NCBI GenBank assembly: GCA_051652785.1 | Contig: JBOFUX010000062.1 | Location: forward strand, 1-39,024 | Origin: JAGNZR01 sp051652785 | GTDB lineage: Bacteria; Fusobacteriota; Fusobacteriia; Fusobacteriales; Fusobacteriaceae | Length of the DNA stretch: 39,024 bases | Direction: 5' to 3' | In this document: piece after piece, positions 14,666 through 23,900 of the stretch | Position numbering within the stretch: the stretch's first letter is position 1 | Layout: the number at the start of each line of letters is the position of its first letter | Notes under the pieces: model-generated | The model's input: the letters and a program-made list of their open reading frames with translations, nothing else | What the model was told of the DNA's origin: nothing | The model's database searches: none | Translations under genes and position numbers: made by a program

Positions 14666-16030
14666 ATGGAAGCTAAGCATAAATTAATGGGAACAGAAAA
14701 TATGACTAAACTTCTTATTCAATTTTCATTACCAGCTATGATAGGAATGATTGTTAATGCTCTATATAATATCGTTGATAGAATGTACATAGGAAGAATA
14801 GAGGGAACAGGTCATTTTGATATAGCAGGAGTAGGTCTTGTAATGCCAGCTATGATAATCTCATTTAGTATTGCTCTTATGGTTGGTATGGGTGGTTCAA
14901 CTATGGTCTCTTTAACTTTAGGAAAAAAAAATAAAAAGCTTGCTGAAGAATATCTAGGGAATATAATAAGTTTAGGTGCTTTTTTCGGTATTATTTTAAG
15001 TGTTTTAACCTTTGTTTTTATTAAACAGATAGCAGTTTTTATGGGTACTAGCAAAAACACCTTTATTCCTGCTATAAATTATTTACAAATAATTGCTATT
15101 GGTTTTCCTTTTTCAATTATAGGTTATTCTGCCAATGCCTCTATAAGATCTGATGGAAGCCCTAAAATTTCAATGGGAACTTTATTAATTGGAGCAATTT
15201 TAAATATAATATTAGATCCAATATTCATTTTTGTTTTTGACATGGGTGTGAAAGGAGCTGCAATTGCAACAATAGTTTCACAATTTGTTTCAATGATTTG
15301 GGCTGTTGGATATTTTTTGTCTTCTAAAAGTGGAGTTCAGCTCCACTTAATGAACTTGAAATTAAAATTAGAAAGAGTAATAGATATTATTAAAATGGGA
15401 ATTGCTCCATGCTTCTTACAATTGTCAGGGGCTTTGGTTATTTTTACATTAAACAATACTCTAAAAAAAGTTTCTGGAGACTATGCGGTAGGAGCCATGA
15501 CAATTGTTTTAGGAATAGCAATGTTCTTTGTTATGCCTATACTGGGAATAAATCAAGCTCTGCTCCCTCTTGCAGGATATAATTATGGTTCTAAATTATA
15601 TCCAAGAGTTAAAGGGATACTAAAAAGAGCAATAGTGGCAGCTACTGGAATAAGTGTATTTTCATTTTTAATAATTCAACTATTTTCAAGATATTTTATT
15701 TATGCTTTTACGACTAATTATGAAATTGTGACTATCGCTTCTAAAGGATTGAGAATATATACTTTTATGTTTCCAATAATTGGTTTTCAAATAGTTAGTT
15801 CCATATATTTTCAAGCAGTAGGGAAACCTAAAATAACAATGTTTTTGACTCTTTCAAGACAAGTTATCTTTTTAGTACCTTTAGTTATAATTTTATCAAA
15901 ATTTTATGGGGAGGCAGGAGTCTGGTTTTCTGCTCCAATAGCTGATATTCTATCATTTACTGTAACTTTATTTATGATAAGAAGAGAAATGAAAGATTTG
16001 GACAAATTAGAAAAAAAAGAGTTCTCTTAA
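14666..16030 (+). CDS. MATE-family multidrug/Na+ efflux transporter
   Basis: This 454-residue inner-membrane antiporter is expected to export cationic drugs or metabolites using a Na+ or H+ gradient. Two homologous halves of six hydrophobic helices are visible; the start KLLIQFSLPAMIGMIVNALY and VDRMYIG(R) are MATE hallmarks, and the IIGYSANASIRSDGSP block and QALLPLAGYNYGSK mark the two halves. The ribosome binding site is unusual: a run of seven G (14657-14663), 2 bases before the ATG. It is the last gene of the operon; a terminator follows. Substrate is not predictable. Confidence 0.9.
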   Translation: MEAKHKLMGTENMTKLLIQFSLPAMIGMIVNALYNIVDRMYIGRIEGTGHFDIAGVGLVMPAMIISFSIALMVGMGGSTMVSLTLGKKNKKLAEEYLGNIISLGAFFGIILSVLTFVFIKQIAVFMGTSKNTFIPAINYLQIIAIGFPFSIIGYSANASIRSDGSPKISMGTLLIGAILNIILDPIFIFVFDMGVKGAAIATIVSQFVSMIWAVGYFLSSKSGVQLHLMNLKLKLERVIDIIKMGIAPCFLQLSGALVIFTLNNTLKKVSGDYAVGAMTIVLGIAMFFVMPILGINQALLPLAGYNYGSKLYPRVKGILKRAIVAATGISVFSFLIIQLFSRYFIYAFTTNYEIVTIASKGLRIYTFMFPIIGFQIVSSIYFQAVGKPKITMFLTLSRQVIFLVPLVIILSKFYGEAGVWFSAPIADILSFTVTLFMIRREMKDLDKLEKKEFS

Positions 16031-16035
16031 AAATG

Positions 16036-16088
16036 AAACTCACTAAAAGATAGATTACTACAAAAGTCAGTCTATTTATAGTGAGTTT
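16036..16088 (+). terminator. Terminator after the MATE gene
   Basis: A 10-bp perfect outer stem AAACTCACTA / TAGTGAGTTT with a partly folded 33-base interior, followed by TTACTTTAAATTT. It ends the operon that begins at 8890. Confidence 0.65.
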
Positions 16089-16124
16089 TACTTTAAATTT
16101 AGAGGATTTTTTTTTGTTAAAATA

Positions 16125-16153
16125 TTGAAACTATAAAATAAATGAGGTATAAT
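16125..16153 (+). promoter_or_regulatory. Promoter of the ktrB operon
   Basis: TTGAAA (16125-16130), 17-base spacer, TATAAT (16148-16153). The transcription start should fall near 16160, at the edge of the 9-bp tandem repeat. Confidence 0.75.
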
Positions 16154-16160
16154 AGAGAAA

Positions 16161-16205
16161 ATAACTAAAATAACTAAAATAACTAAAATAACTAAAATAA
16201 CTAAA
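16161..16205 (+). repeat. Five tandem copies of a 9-bp repeat (ATAACTAAA)
   Basis: Five perfect, contiguous copies lie between the promoter's -10 box and the ktrB start. They would form the first 45 bases of the message. Copy-number change would alter the leader without touching the coding frame. Confidence 0.9.
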
Positions 16206-16237
16206 ATATAAAAATTAAGAAATAGGAGCAAGAAATT

Positions 16238-17587
16238 ATGGATATAAATAACGGGATATTAAAACGCTTATCATCATCTAGGAAAATGATATTAGGTTTT
16301 ATAGGAGCCACTATTATAGGAACTTTTATTTTAATCCTACCTCTGTCTTTAAGAGAGGGAGAAAGCATAAACCTTATAGAGTCATTATTTACTGTTGCCT
16401 CAGCTATTTGTGTAACAGGTCTTTCAGTTGTTGATATAAGCAAAGTTTTTAATCCCTTTGGTCATATGGTAATTCTTATTTTTATACAACTTGGAGGTTT
16501 GGGGGTTATGACTTTCTCCTCGCTATTATTTGTAGTAACTGGAAAAAAAATGACTTTTAATGAAAGAATGACCTTAAAAGATGAAAGAAATGCTGACGGA
16601 AGTGGAGAAATTACAAGTTTTATAAAAAAAATATTTAAAACGGTATTTTTAATTGAATTTATTGGCGCTATTATTTTGACTTTTACTTTTATGAAAGAAT
16701 TAAATTTTTCATTATCAAAAGCTATTTATTATGGGGTATTTCACTCTGTATCTGCATTTTGTAATGCAGGATTTTCACTTTTTAGCAATGGTTTAGAAGG
16801 ATTTGCAAAGAATGTATCAGTTAATTTAACTATAGCTTATTTAATAATTTTAGGAGGGATAGGTTTTTCTGTAATTAATTCGATAGTTATAGCTATTAGG
16901 AAGGATATAAGACGTTTTAATTTGACTTCTAAATTAGCAGTTTTAATATCAATAATTTTAACTTTTGGTGGAACATTTCTTATTTTTATTTTAGAATATA
17001 GCAATCCGAATACATTAAGTGGTATGGGTTTTTTTGATAAAATAATTGCAGCTTTTTTTCAAAGTGTCACAACAAGAACAGCAGGATTTAACACGATTTC
17101 AATTGGTCTTATGAGACCAGGAACTATATTTTTATTTTGTATACTAATGTTTATAGGAGCATCACCGGGCTCAACAGGTGGAGGAATAAAAACAACTACT
17201 TTAGGGGTATTAGCATTTTACGTTATAGGAGTAGTAAAAGGAAAAGAAAATATAGCGATATACAACAGAAGGATAGATTGGAGTATTTTAAATAGAGCTT
17301 TAGCAATTTTAGTAATGTCTATTCTGTATATTGGAATTATTATACTAATAATTTTAACTGTGGATAAATTTGCTTTTGACCAAGTTGTATTTGAGGTTAT
17401 ATCGGCATATGCAACAGTAGGATTAACAATGGGAATAACGCCAGAGCTAAATTTAATTTCAAAAATATTAATAATAATAACAATGTTTGTAGGGCGATTA
17501 GGACCTATGACATTTGCTCTTGCAATGGGAGAAACAAAGAAAAAAGATCAACTTATGTATCCTAAAGAAAATATATTAGTAGGATAA
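16238..17587 (+). CDS. ktrB: Potassium uptake channel subunit, TrkH/KtrB family
   Basis: This 449-residue membrane protein is the K+-conducting (often Na+-dependent) subunit of the Ktr/Trk uptake system. It has eight or more hydrophobic helices arranged as four M1-P-M2 repeats, with filter glycines in ICVTGLSVVD, FCNAGFSLF, RTAGFNTIS and ATVGLTMG. The STGGGIKTTT block after the third repeat is the intramembrane gating loop of this family. The length is nearer to KtrB (about 450) than to TrkH (about 480). It pairs with the regulator gene 31 bases downstream. The ribosome binding site AGGAG lies in ATAGGAGCAAGAAATT before the ATG. Confidence 0.92.
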   Translation: MDINNGILKRLSSSRKMILGFIGATIIGTFILILPLSLREGESINLIESLFTVASAICVTGLSVVDISKVFNPFGHMVILIFIQLGGLGVMTFSSLLFVVTGKKMTFNERMTLKDERNADGSGEITSFIKKIFKTVFLIEFIGAIILTFTFMKELNFSLSKAIYYGVFHSVSAFCNAGFSLFSNGLEGFAKNVSVNLTIAYLIILGGIGFSVINSIVIAIRKDIRRFNLTSKLAVLISIILTFGGTFLIFILEYSNPNTLSGMGFFDKIIAAFFQSVTTRTAGFNTISIGLMRPGTIFLFCILMFIGASPGSTGGGIKTTTLGVLAFYVIGVVKGKENIAIYNRRIDWSILNRALAILVMSILYIGIIILIILTVDKFAFDQVVFEVISAYATVGLTMGITPELNLISKILIIITMFVGRLGPMTFALAMGETKKKDQLMYPKENILVG

Positions 17588-17618
17588 ATATTAATTTTAC
17601 TAGACAGGAGGAAATATT

Positions 17619-18275
17619 TTGAAACAATTTTTAGTAGTGGGATTAGGGCGTTTTGGATCTAGTGTTGCACAAACTCTCTACGAATCAAATGAAGAAGTTT
17701 TAGCAATCGATATAGATCCAGAAACAGTTCAAGAGATTATAAATGATAAAATAGTTGAGAATGCAGCAGTGATAGATGCTACTGACGGGGGTGCTATTGC
17801 TGAACTGGAAGTATCACAGTATGATGTAGCTTTTGTTTGTATAGGAGCGATAGAGCAGAGTATAATGGTAACATTGCATTTAAAAGAATTAGGAGTAAAA
17901 AAGATAATAGCAAAAGCAGTGTCTAAAAGTCATGGAAAAGTATTGTCTAAAATAGGAGCAAATAATGTTATATATCCTGAGGAGTATATGGGAAGAAGAG
18001 TAGCACAGCTTGCTTTAGAACCTAATATGATAGAGCATATTAGGTTCTCACAGGATTTTTTACTTGTAGAAATAAAATCTCCTTCATTGTTTTGGGGAAA
18101 AACACTAATAGAATTAGAAATTAGAAAAAATTATAATGCAACAGTAGTTGGAATAAAAAAAGAAGATGAAACATTTCAACCAAATCTCAGTGCTTATACT
18201 AAAATTGAAAGAGGGGATATTCTTTTAATAATTACTGATACAAAAACAGCTGAAATATTAGAAAATTTAAAATAA
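17619..18275 (+). CDS. ktrA: Potassium uptake regulatory subunit, KtrA/TrkA family
   Basis: This 218-residue cytosolic protein binds nucleotides and gates KtrB. An N-terminal RCK (TrkA-N) domain has the Rossmann loop VVGLGRFGSSVA (5-16) and the acidic EVLAIDIDPE (26-35); the TrkA-C domain covers about 140-218 (LIELEIRKNYNATVVGIKK). The length matches KtrA (about 220) rather than the duplicated TrkA. Translation begins at TTG 17619, with AGGAGG 8 bases upstream; no ATG start would preserve the Rossmann fold. The pair forms a complete transporter. Confidence 0.93.
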   Translation: MKQFLVVGLGRFGSSVAQTLYESNEEVLAIDIDPETVQEIINDKIVENAAVIDATDGGAIAELEVSQYDVAFVCIGAIEQSIMVTLHLKELGVKKIIAKAVSKSHGKVLSKIGANNVIYPEEYMGRRVAQLALEPNMIEHIRFSQDFLLVEIKSPSLFWGKTLIELEIRKNYNATVVGIKKEDETFQPNLSAYTKIERGDILLIITDTKTAEILENLK

Positions 18276-18315
18276 AAAAAATCAGAAAAAATTAGATATC
18301 TGTTACGGAGGAAAA

Positions 18316-20232
18316 ATGCGAGATTTTGATGTTATAGTTGTAGGAGCAGGGCATGCAGGATGTGAAGCTGCATTAGCTGCTGCAAGAATGGGAATGAAAA
18401 CAGCTATATTTACAATAACTTTAGATAATATAGGAACAATGTCTTGTAACCCCTCTATTGGTGGACCAGCTAAATCTCACTTAGTCAAGGAAATAGATGC
18501 ATTAGGTGGAGAAATGGGAAGAAATATAGATAAAACTTATATTCAAATTAGAGTTTTAAATACTAAAAAAGGGCCAGCAGTTAGATCTTTAAGAGCTCAA
18601 GCGGATAAACAACTTTACAGTAAAGAGATGAAAAAAACAATAGAAAATTGTAAAAATTTAGAAGCAATTCAAGGAACAGTGACAGAGTTAATAGTTGAAA
18701 ATGAAAAAGTAATTGGAATAAAAGTAAAAGAAGGTTTTGAGTGTAGGGGGAAGACAGTTATAATTGGTGCAGGAACTTTTATGAGAGGGCTTATTCATAT
18801 TGGAAAAAATAAATTTAGTGGTGGAAGAATGGGAGAGCTTTCTTCTGAAGATTTACCACTATCACTAGAGAAGTTAGGTTTGAAATTAGGAAGATTTAAA
18901 ACTGGAACTCCTCCTAGAATAGATGCAAGAACTGTCGATTATAGAAAAATTGAAGAGCAAAAAGGTGATTCGTTACCTCTAAAATTTTCAAATAGAACTA
19001 AAATAGAAGAAATTGAGAATAGAAAGCAAATATCTTGTCATATTGTGTATACAAATCAAAATGTTCACAATATAATTATTGAGAATAAACAAAAATCGCC
19101 TATGTTTAATGGAACAATAGAAGGAACAGGTCCAAGATATTGCCCATCTATCGAAGATAAAGTTTTTAGATACCCAGATAAAGACCAGCACCATCTATTT
19201 TTAGAAATAGAGGGATATGATACAAATGAAATATATGTAGGTGGCTTTTCAACGTCATTACCAACAGATGTTCAATATGAGATGCTAAGAAAAATATCAG
19301 GACTTGAAAATGCAAAAATTATGAGATATGGATATGCAATTGAATATGATTACGTGGATCCTCAAGAATTAAAATATTCGTTAGAAAGTAAAAAGATTGA
19401 AAATTTATTTTTAGCGGGACAAATAAATGGAACATCTGGCTACGAAGAAGCAGGTTCTCAAGGTCTTTTAGCTGGAATAAATGCAGTTAAGAAAATAAAA
19501 GGAGAAGAACCTATAGTTTTAGATAGAGCAGATTCTTATATTGGAACATTAATAGATGATTTAGTGTCTAAAGGAACTAATGAACCTTATAGAATGTTTA
19601 CAGCAAGAAGTGAGTATAGGCTTATATTAAGGGAAGATAATGCTGATTTAAGGCTTTCTAAAATAGGATATGAAATAGGATTATTACCGCTAGAAGAATA
19701 CACAAGAGTCCAAAAAAAAGAAAAAGATGTTTGTTTTGTAATAGAAAAATTAAAAAATCAATTTGTAGGAAGCAGAAATGAAAGGGTTAATGAAATTTTA
19801 ACAAGGATAGGAGAACCAGAAATAAGATCTGGACTTACACTTTTAGATATTTTAAGAAGACCAGGAGTAACATATCAAGATATTAAATATATAGGTGAAC
19901 TAATCTCAGAACTAAATTTAGGAAATTATGAAGAATCAACTGAGTATCAAGTTGAAGTTCAAGTTAAGTATTCTGGATATATTAAAAAATCTTTAATTAT
20001 GATAGAAAAACATAAAACACTAGAAAATAGAAAAATTCCTATAAATATTGATTATGATAATATTTTAAGTATTCCAAAAGAAGGTAAAGATAAGCTAAAA
20101 TCTATACAACCTATGAATATAGGACAAGCTTCAAGAATATCTGGAGTTTCTCCATCAGATATTCAAGTTTTATTAGTTTATTTAAAAATGAAGGAGAATG
20201 AGAATGCAAAATTATCTAAAAGAAGGGATTAA
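18316..20232 (+). CDS. mnmG: tRNA uridine-5-carboxymethylaminomethyl modification enzyme MnmG
   Basis: This 638-residue FAD enzyme works with MnmE to put carboxymethylaminomethyl groups on U34 of certain tRNAs. It has the FAD loop VVGAGHAGCEAALAAARMG (8-26), the family signature SCNPSIGGPAKSHLVKEIDAL, KTGTPPRIDARTVD, GGFSTSLPTDVQ and GTSGYEEAGSQGLLAGINA. The C-terminal helical domain binds tRNA and MnmE. The length is normal (620-640). GGAGG lies before the ATG. The last 29 bases overlap rsmG, the old gidA-gidB arrangement. mnmE is not in the window. Confidence 0.95.
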   Translation: MRDFDVIVVGAGHAGCEAALAAARMGMKTAIFTITLDNIGTMSCNPSIGGPAKSHLVKEIDALGGEMGRNIDKTYIQIRVLNTKKGPAVRSLRAQADKQLYSKEMKKTIENCKNLEAIQGTVTELIVENEKVIGIKVKEGFECRGKTVIIGAGTFMRGLIHIGKNKFSGGRMGELSSEDLPLSLEKLGLKLGRFKTGTPPRIDARTVDYRKIEEQKGDSLPLKFSNRTKIEEIENRKQISCHIVYTNQNVHNIIIENKQKSPMFNGTIEGTGPRYCPSIEDKVFRYPDKDQHHLFLEIEGYDTNEIYVGGFSTSLPTDVQYEMLRKISGLENAKIMRYGYAIEYDYVDPQELKYSLESKKIENLFLAGQINGTSGYEEAGSQGLLAGINAVKKIKGEEPIVLDRADSYIGTLIDDLVSKGTNEPYRMFTARSEYRLILREDNADLRLSKIGYEIGLLPLEEYTRVQKKEKDVCFVIEKLKNQFVGSRNERVNEILTRIGEPEIRSGLTLLDILRRPGVTYQDIKYIGELISELNLGNYEESTEYQVEVQVKYSGYIKKSLIMIEKHKTLENRKIPINIDYDNILSIPKEGKDKLKSIQPMNIGQASRISGVSPSDIQVLLVYLKMKENENAKLSKRRD

Positions 20233-20905
20233 AAAAATAGATTTAATTCTCTCAGAAAACCAAATAGAGCTTTTAATAAAATATTTAAACTTACTTGTAG
20301 AGTATAATTCACATACAAATTTAACAGCGATAAGAGATTCTAAAGGGATCCTTGAAAAACATTTTTTAGATTCTCTCCTTGTACAAAAATATATAGATAA
20401 AAAGGATAAAACTGCTATAGATATAGGGACTGGTGCTGGATTTCCAGGTATGGTATTAGCTATTTGCAATCCCAATATAATATTTACATTAATTGATTCG
20501 GTTGGGAAAAAAACTAAATTTTTACAAATGATAAAAGAGGAATTAAAATTAGAAAATGTTATAATTGAAAACATAAGAGCGGAAGAATATATAACAGATG
20601 AAAACAGAGAAAGTTTTTCCATTGGATTATGCCGTGGTGTTTCAAAATTACCTACAATTTTAGAGTATATGCTACCATTTATAAAAGTAAAAGGTAGATT
20701 TTTGGTTCAAAAAAGTGAAGGGACTGGAGAAGAAGAAAGTGCACAAAATGCTTTAAATTTACTAAGTTCAAAAATTCTAGGAGAATATAATTTAGAATTA
20801 CCTTTTTCCAAAGATAAAAGAAAAATAATTATAATAGAAAAAGAAAAAATTACAGATAAAAAATATCCAAGAAAAACAGGAAAACCCTTAAAAAATCCAT
20901 TATAA
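20204..20905 (+). CDS. rsmG: 16S rRNA (guanine-N7-)-methyltransferase RsmG
   Basis: This 233-residue enzyme methylates G527 (E. coli numbering) of 16S rRNA; loss gives low-level streptomycin resistance in several bacteria. It has LLVEYNSHTNLTAIRD (30-45), FLDSLL (54-59) and the SAM loop IDIGTGAGFPGM (72-83), and the PRKTGKPLKNPL ending characteristic of RsmG. I chose ATG 20204 over ATG 20198: AAGGAG (20191-20196) is 1 base from the earlier start and 7 from this one. It overlaps the mnmG 3' end, implying coupled translation. Confidence 0.94.
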   Translation: MQNYLKEGIKKIDLILSENQIELLIKYLNLLVEYNSHTNLTAIRDSKGILEKHFLDSLLVQKYIDKKDKTAIDIGTGAGFPGMVLAICNPNIIFTLIDSVGKKTKFLQMIKEELKLENVIIENIRAEEYITDENRESFSIGLCRGVSKLPTILEYMLPFIKVKGRFLVQKSEGTGEEESAQNALNLLSSKILGEYNLELPFSKDKRKIIIIEKEKITDKKYPRKTGKPLKNPL

Positions 20906-20941
20906 AAATAATAACTAATGATAAAAAAAGAGGAGGATAAA

Positions 20942-23900
20942 ATGTCGTTTTTTAAAAAAAATAAAAAAAAATTACTTATAATAATTCCTCTTTCTTTTTT
21001 CTTTGCTATTATTTATTCTTTTATTTTTCATTTTATATTCACTATAAGTGTTATTTTAAGTTTGGTATTAGGTCCAAAATTTAGCATAGGAAATATTGAA
21101 TTTAAAGAGAAAAATAAAATTTTTGTAGAAAATGTTAGCTTAAAATATAAAAATCAAGAAATAATAAAAACCCCAAAAATGATAATTGAATATGATTTAG
21201 AAAATAAATTTTCAAATATATTAAAAAAAATTACAGTTTTAGGTGGAAAGGCTATAATCATAAGAAAAAATGAAAGTATAAATTTTGTAGATGCCTTTGC
21301 AGGTGCAAATGAAAATTCTAAGGTTAAAAGTGGAACAAAAGTTCCTATTGAACTAATTGAGGCTAAAAATGTAGATGTAACATTCAGAGATTTATCATAT
21401 AAAGAACCTATAGAAATAGAAATTTTTTCTACTAATGGCTATGTATCATTTGATAAAGAGAAAGGGATAGATTTGCTGTTTCAAGGTAAAACTCATAATG
21501 AAGAAGAAGCTTTTTATAGTTTTAATAATTATGAAAAAAAATATTCTATGACAATAAAAGCACAAAATATAGAATTGAACACAAATAATATGCAGTTTGC
21601 ATATTATTCAGAAGATTTAGAATATTCAAAAGGAAAAGGGAATATAAATTTAACCATTGATAGTGACGGGTTATTTGGAATTGTTAATTTTAAAGAATTA
21701 GATATAAAATATCTTGCTTTTTCAGAATTAGCTAAAGATACAAATGGAAAGATAGAATTTTTAGGTAATAGAATAAATATTGATGCAAATTTTAATATAT
21801 TTAATAAAAAAAGAAAAGTTTTAATGGATTATGATTTTGAAAATGACTTAATAATAAAAATACCACTAGAAAAAATGACATATGCTGAAGTTGCACATTA
21901 TAAATTATTAGAGGATTTAAATTTAAATTTAAATTTAAATAAGTATAATTTTGATAATGTAGATATAACATTGAAATTAGATAAAAAACAAGAATTTTCA
22001 GCAACAATAGATTTTAAGATATCTGATATATTAGAAAAAAATATAACTTTAAAAAATAATTTAGGAAAATTAATTTATACCAATGAGAGTGTGGATATAA
22101 AGTTATTAAATTCAGATTTAGAATTGTCAAGCTTCAAAAAAAAATTAAATTTTTCTTTAAATATAAAAGATAAAAAAGGAAATTTCAAATATTATTTAGA
22201 TGATTTTACTGGAGATGGAGATATATTTTTTGAAGAAAATTATTTAGGTATAAATCAAAAATCGGGCTTTATGATATTTGACTCAAAATATATGTATGAA
22301 AATAAAAATTATACGTTAGAATCTAATTTAGATAAGGAAGAAAGTTTTAAATTAGTTTACGATTTCAAAAATAAAATTTTAAAAAAAATAGGAGGTAAAA
22401 CAAAATTTGATTTTTTTGGAAATTTAGTTGGCGAGTTGTCTATAGAGGGAAAAAATAATGAAGGAGAAATAAAGAATTTAAAACTTTTTAATAAAGATAA
22501 AAAATTGAACTTTGAATTAAATGGAAAATTTGACTTAAAAGATTTAAAATATAACTTTAAATTTAAAACACATAATTTTTTATTTGAAAAAATAGTAAAA
22601 GAAAAAAAACTAGGGATAAGACATTCATTATTTGGTTCACTTAAAGGCGAAAAAAGAAATATGATATTAGATATAGAAGGACTTTTGGAGGAAATAAGGT
22701 ACGGAGAACTGAAAGCAAGTGGTACTAAAATTAGTCTGAGACTAAAAAAAAATATTTTAGAAATATTAGATTTTTCAAATAATTTTATGAGAATTTATGG
22801 GAAATATAATATTATTAACAATAAATTAGACTTTAAATTTAATATTAATGATTTATTTAGTGAAAAAATAGGTCTGAAAGATATGAAATTTAATATTCTA
22901 GAGTCTGTAGGAGACATAAAAGGGGAACTAAATAATCCTAAAATTAATTTAAAAATATCAAAAGCATATGTAGAAATGCCTAATAAAGAAAAAATGAATA
23001 TACAATTAAATAGTAAAATGACTCTCTCTGAAATAAATATTGAAGAATTACAAATTAATGAGAATAATAAATTTAGAGGTAAATATAAAATAAAAGAATC
23101 TAGTTACTGGATGAAAGGCCATATACTAGAAAAAGATTTCTCAAAATATATAGAAGATAAAAATTTTAAATATAGAGTTATAGGTTTAGTTGATATAAAG
23201 GGTATAGGAAAAAAAATAGAAATATATTCAGATTTTAGTATAGATAATATCTATTATAAAGGAACAGATTTACCAAAAATAAAAGGAAAAATATCTTATC
23301 AATCAAATAAGTTAATAAATGGAATATTATCATTAAAAGAAATCAATATATTTAAGGAGAATTATCGAATTGCTACTTTAAGAGGGGATATAAACTTAGA
23401 AAATGGTATAATGAATTTGGGAATCTCCGAAAAAGGAATTGAATTAAAAAAAATAGGTATTTCAGAGGTTTTAGAAGGAAGTGTAGATCTCAAAGCTAAA
23501 ATAGAAGGAGCTATTAGTGATCCTTTGTACTCAATAAGTTTGAATTCTTCGAGTTTTGGAATTAGAGAAATTAAATTTGAAAATATGATTACAAAAATAA
23601 CTGGAAACAAAGAACAAATAAAGTTAGATCTATTTAAAACTAATTATTTAGAAAACACTTTTTCTTCATCTGGTAATTTTAGTTTAAAAGATGAAAAATA
23701 TAATTTACAATTAATATCCCCTAAAATAAAATTAGATTTTCTAGATTTATTTTTAAAAAAATATGAAATAAATGAAATTAAGGGAGAAGCTGAATTTAAT
23801 TTATCGATTAGTAATACCGGGAATAATGGAGTATTTAAAGGTGAAAAAATTTCTTTTAATTCAGAAAAATATGGAATTAAAGGTGAAAACTTAAACTTTA

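Noticed and set aside
16036..16088. CRISPR-like repeat or attachment site after the MATE gene
   Set aside because: It is a single inverted repeat followed by T-rich sequence, explained by a terminator.
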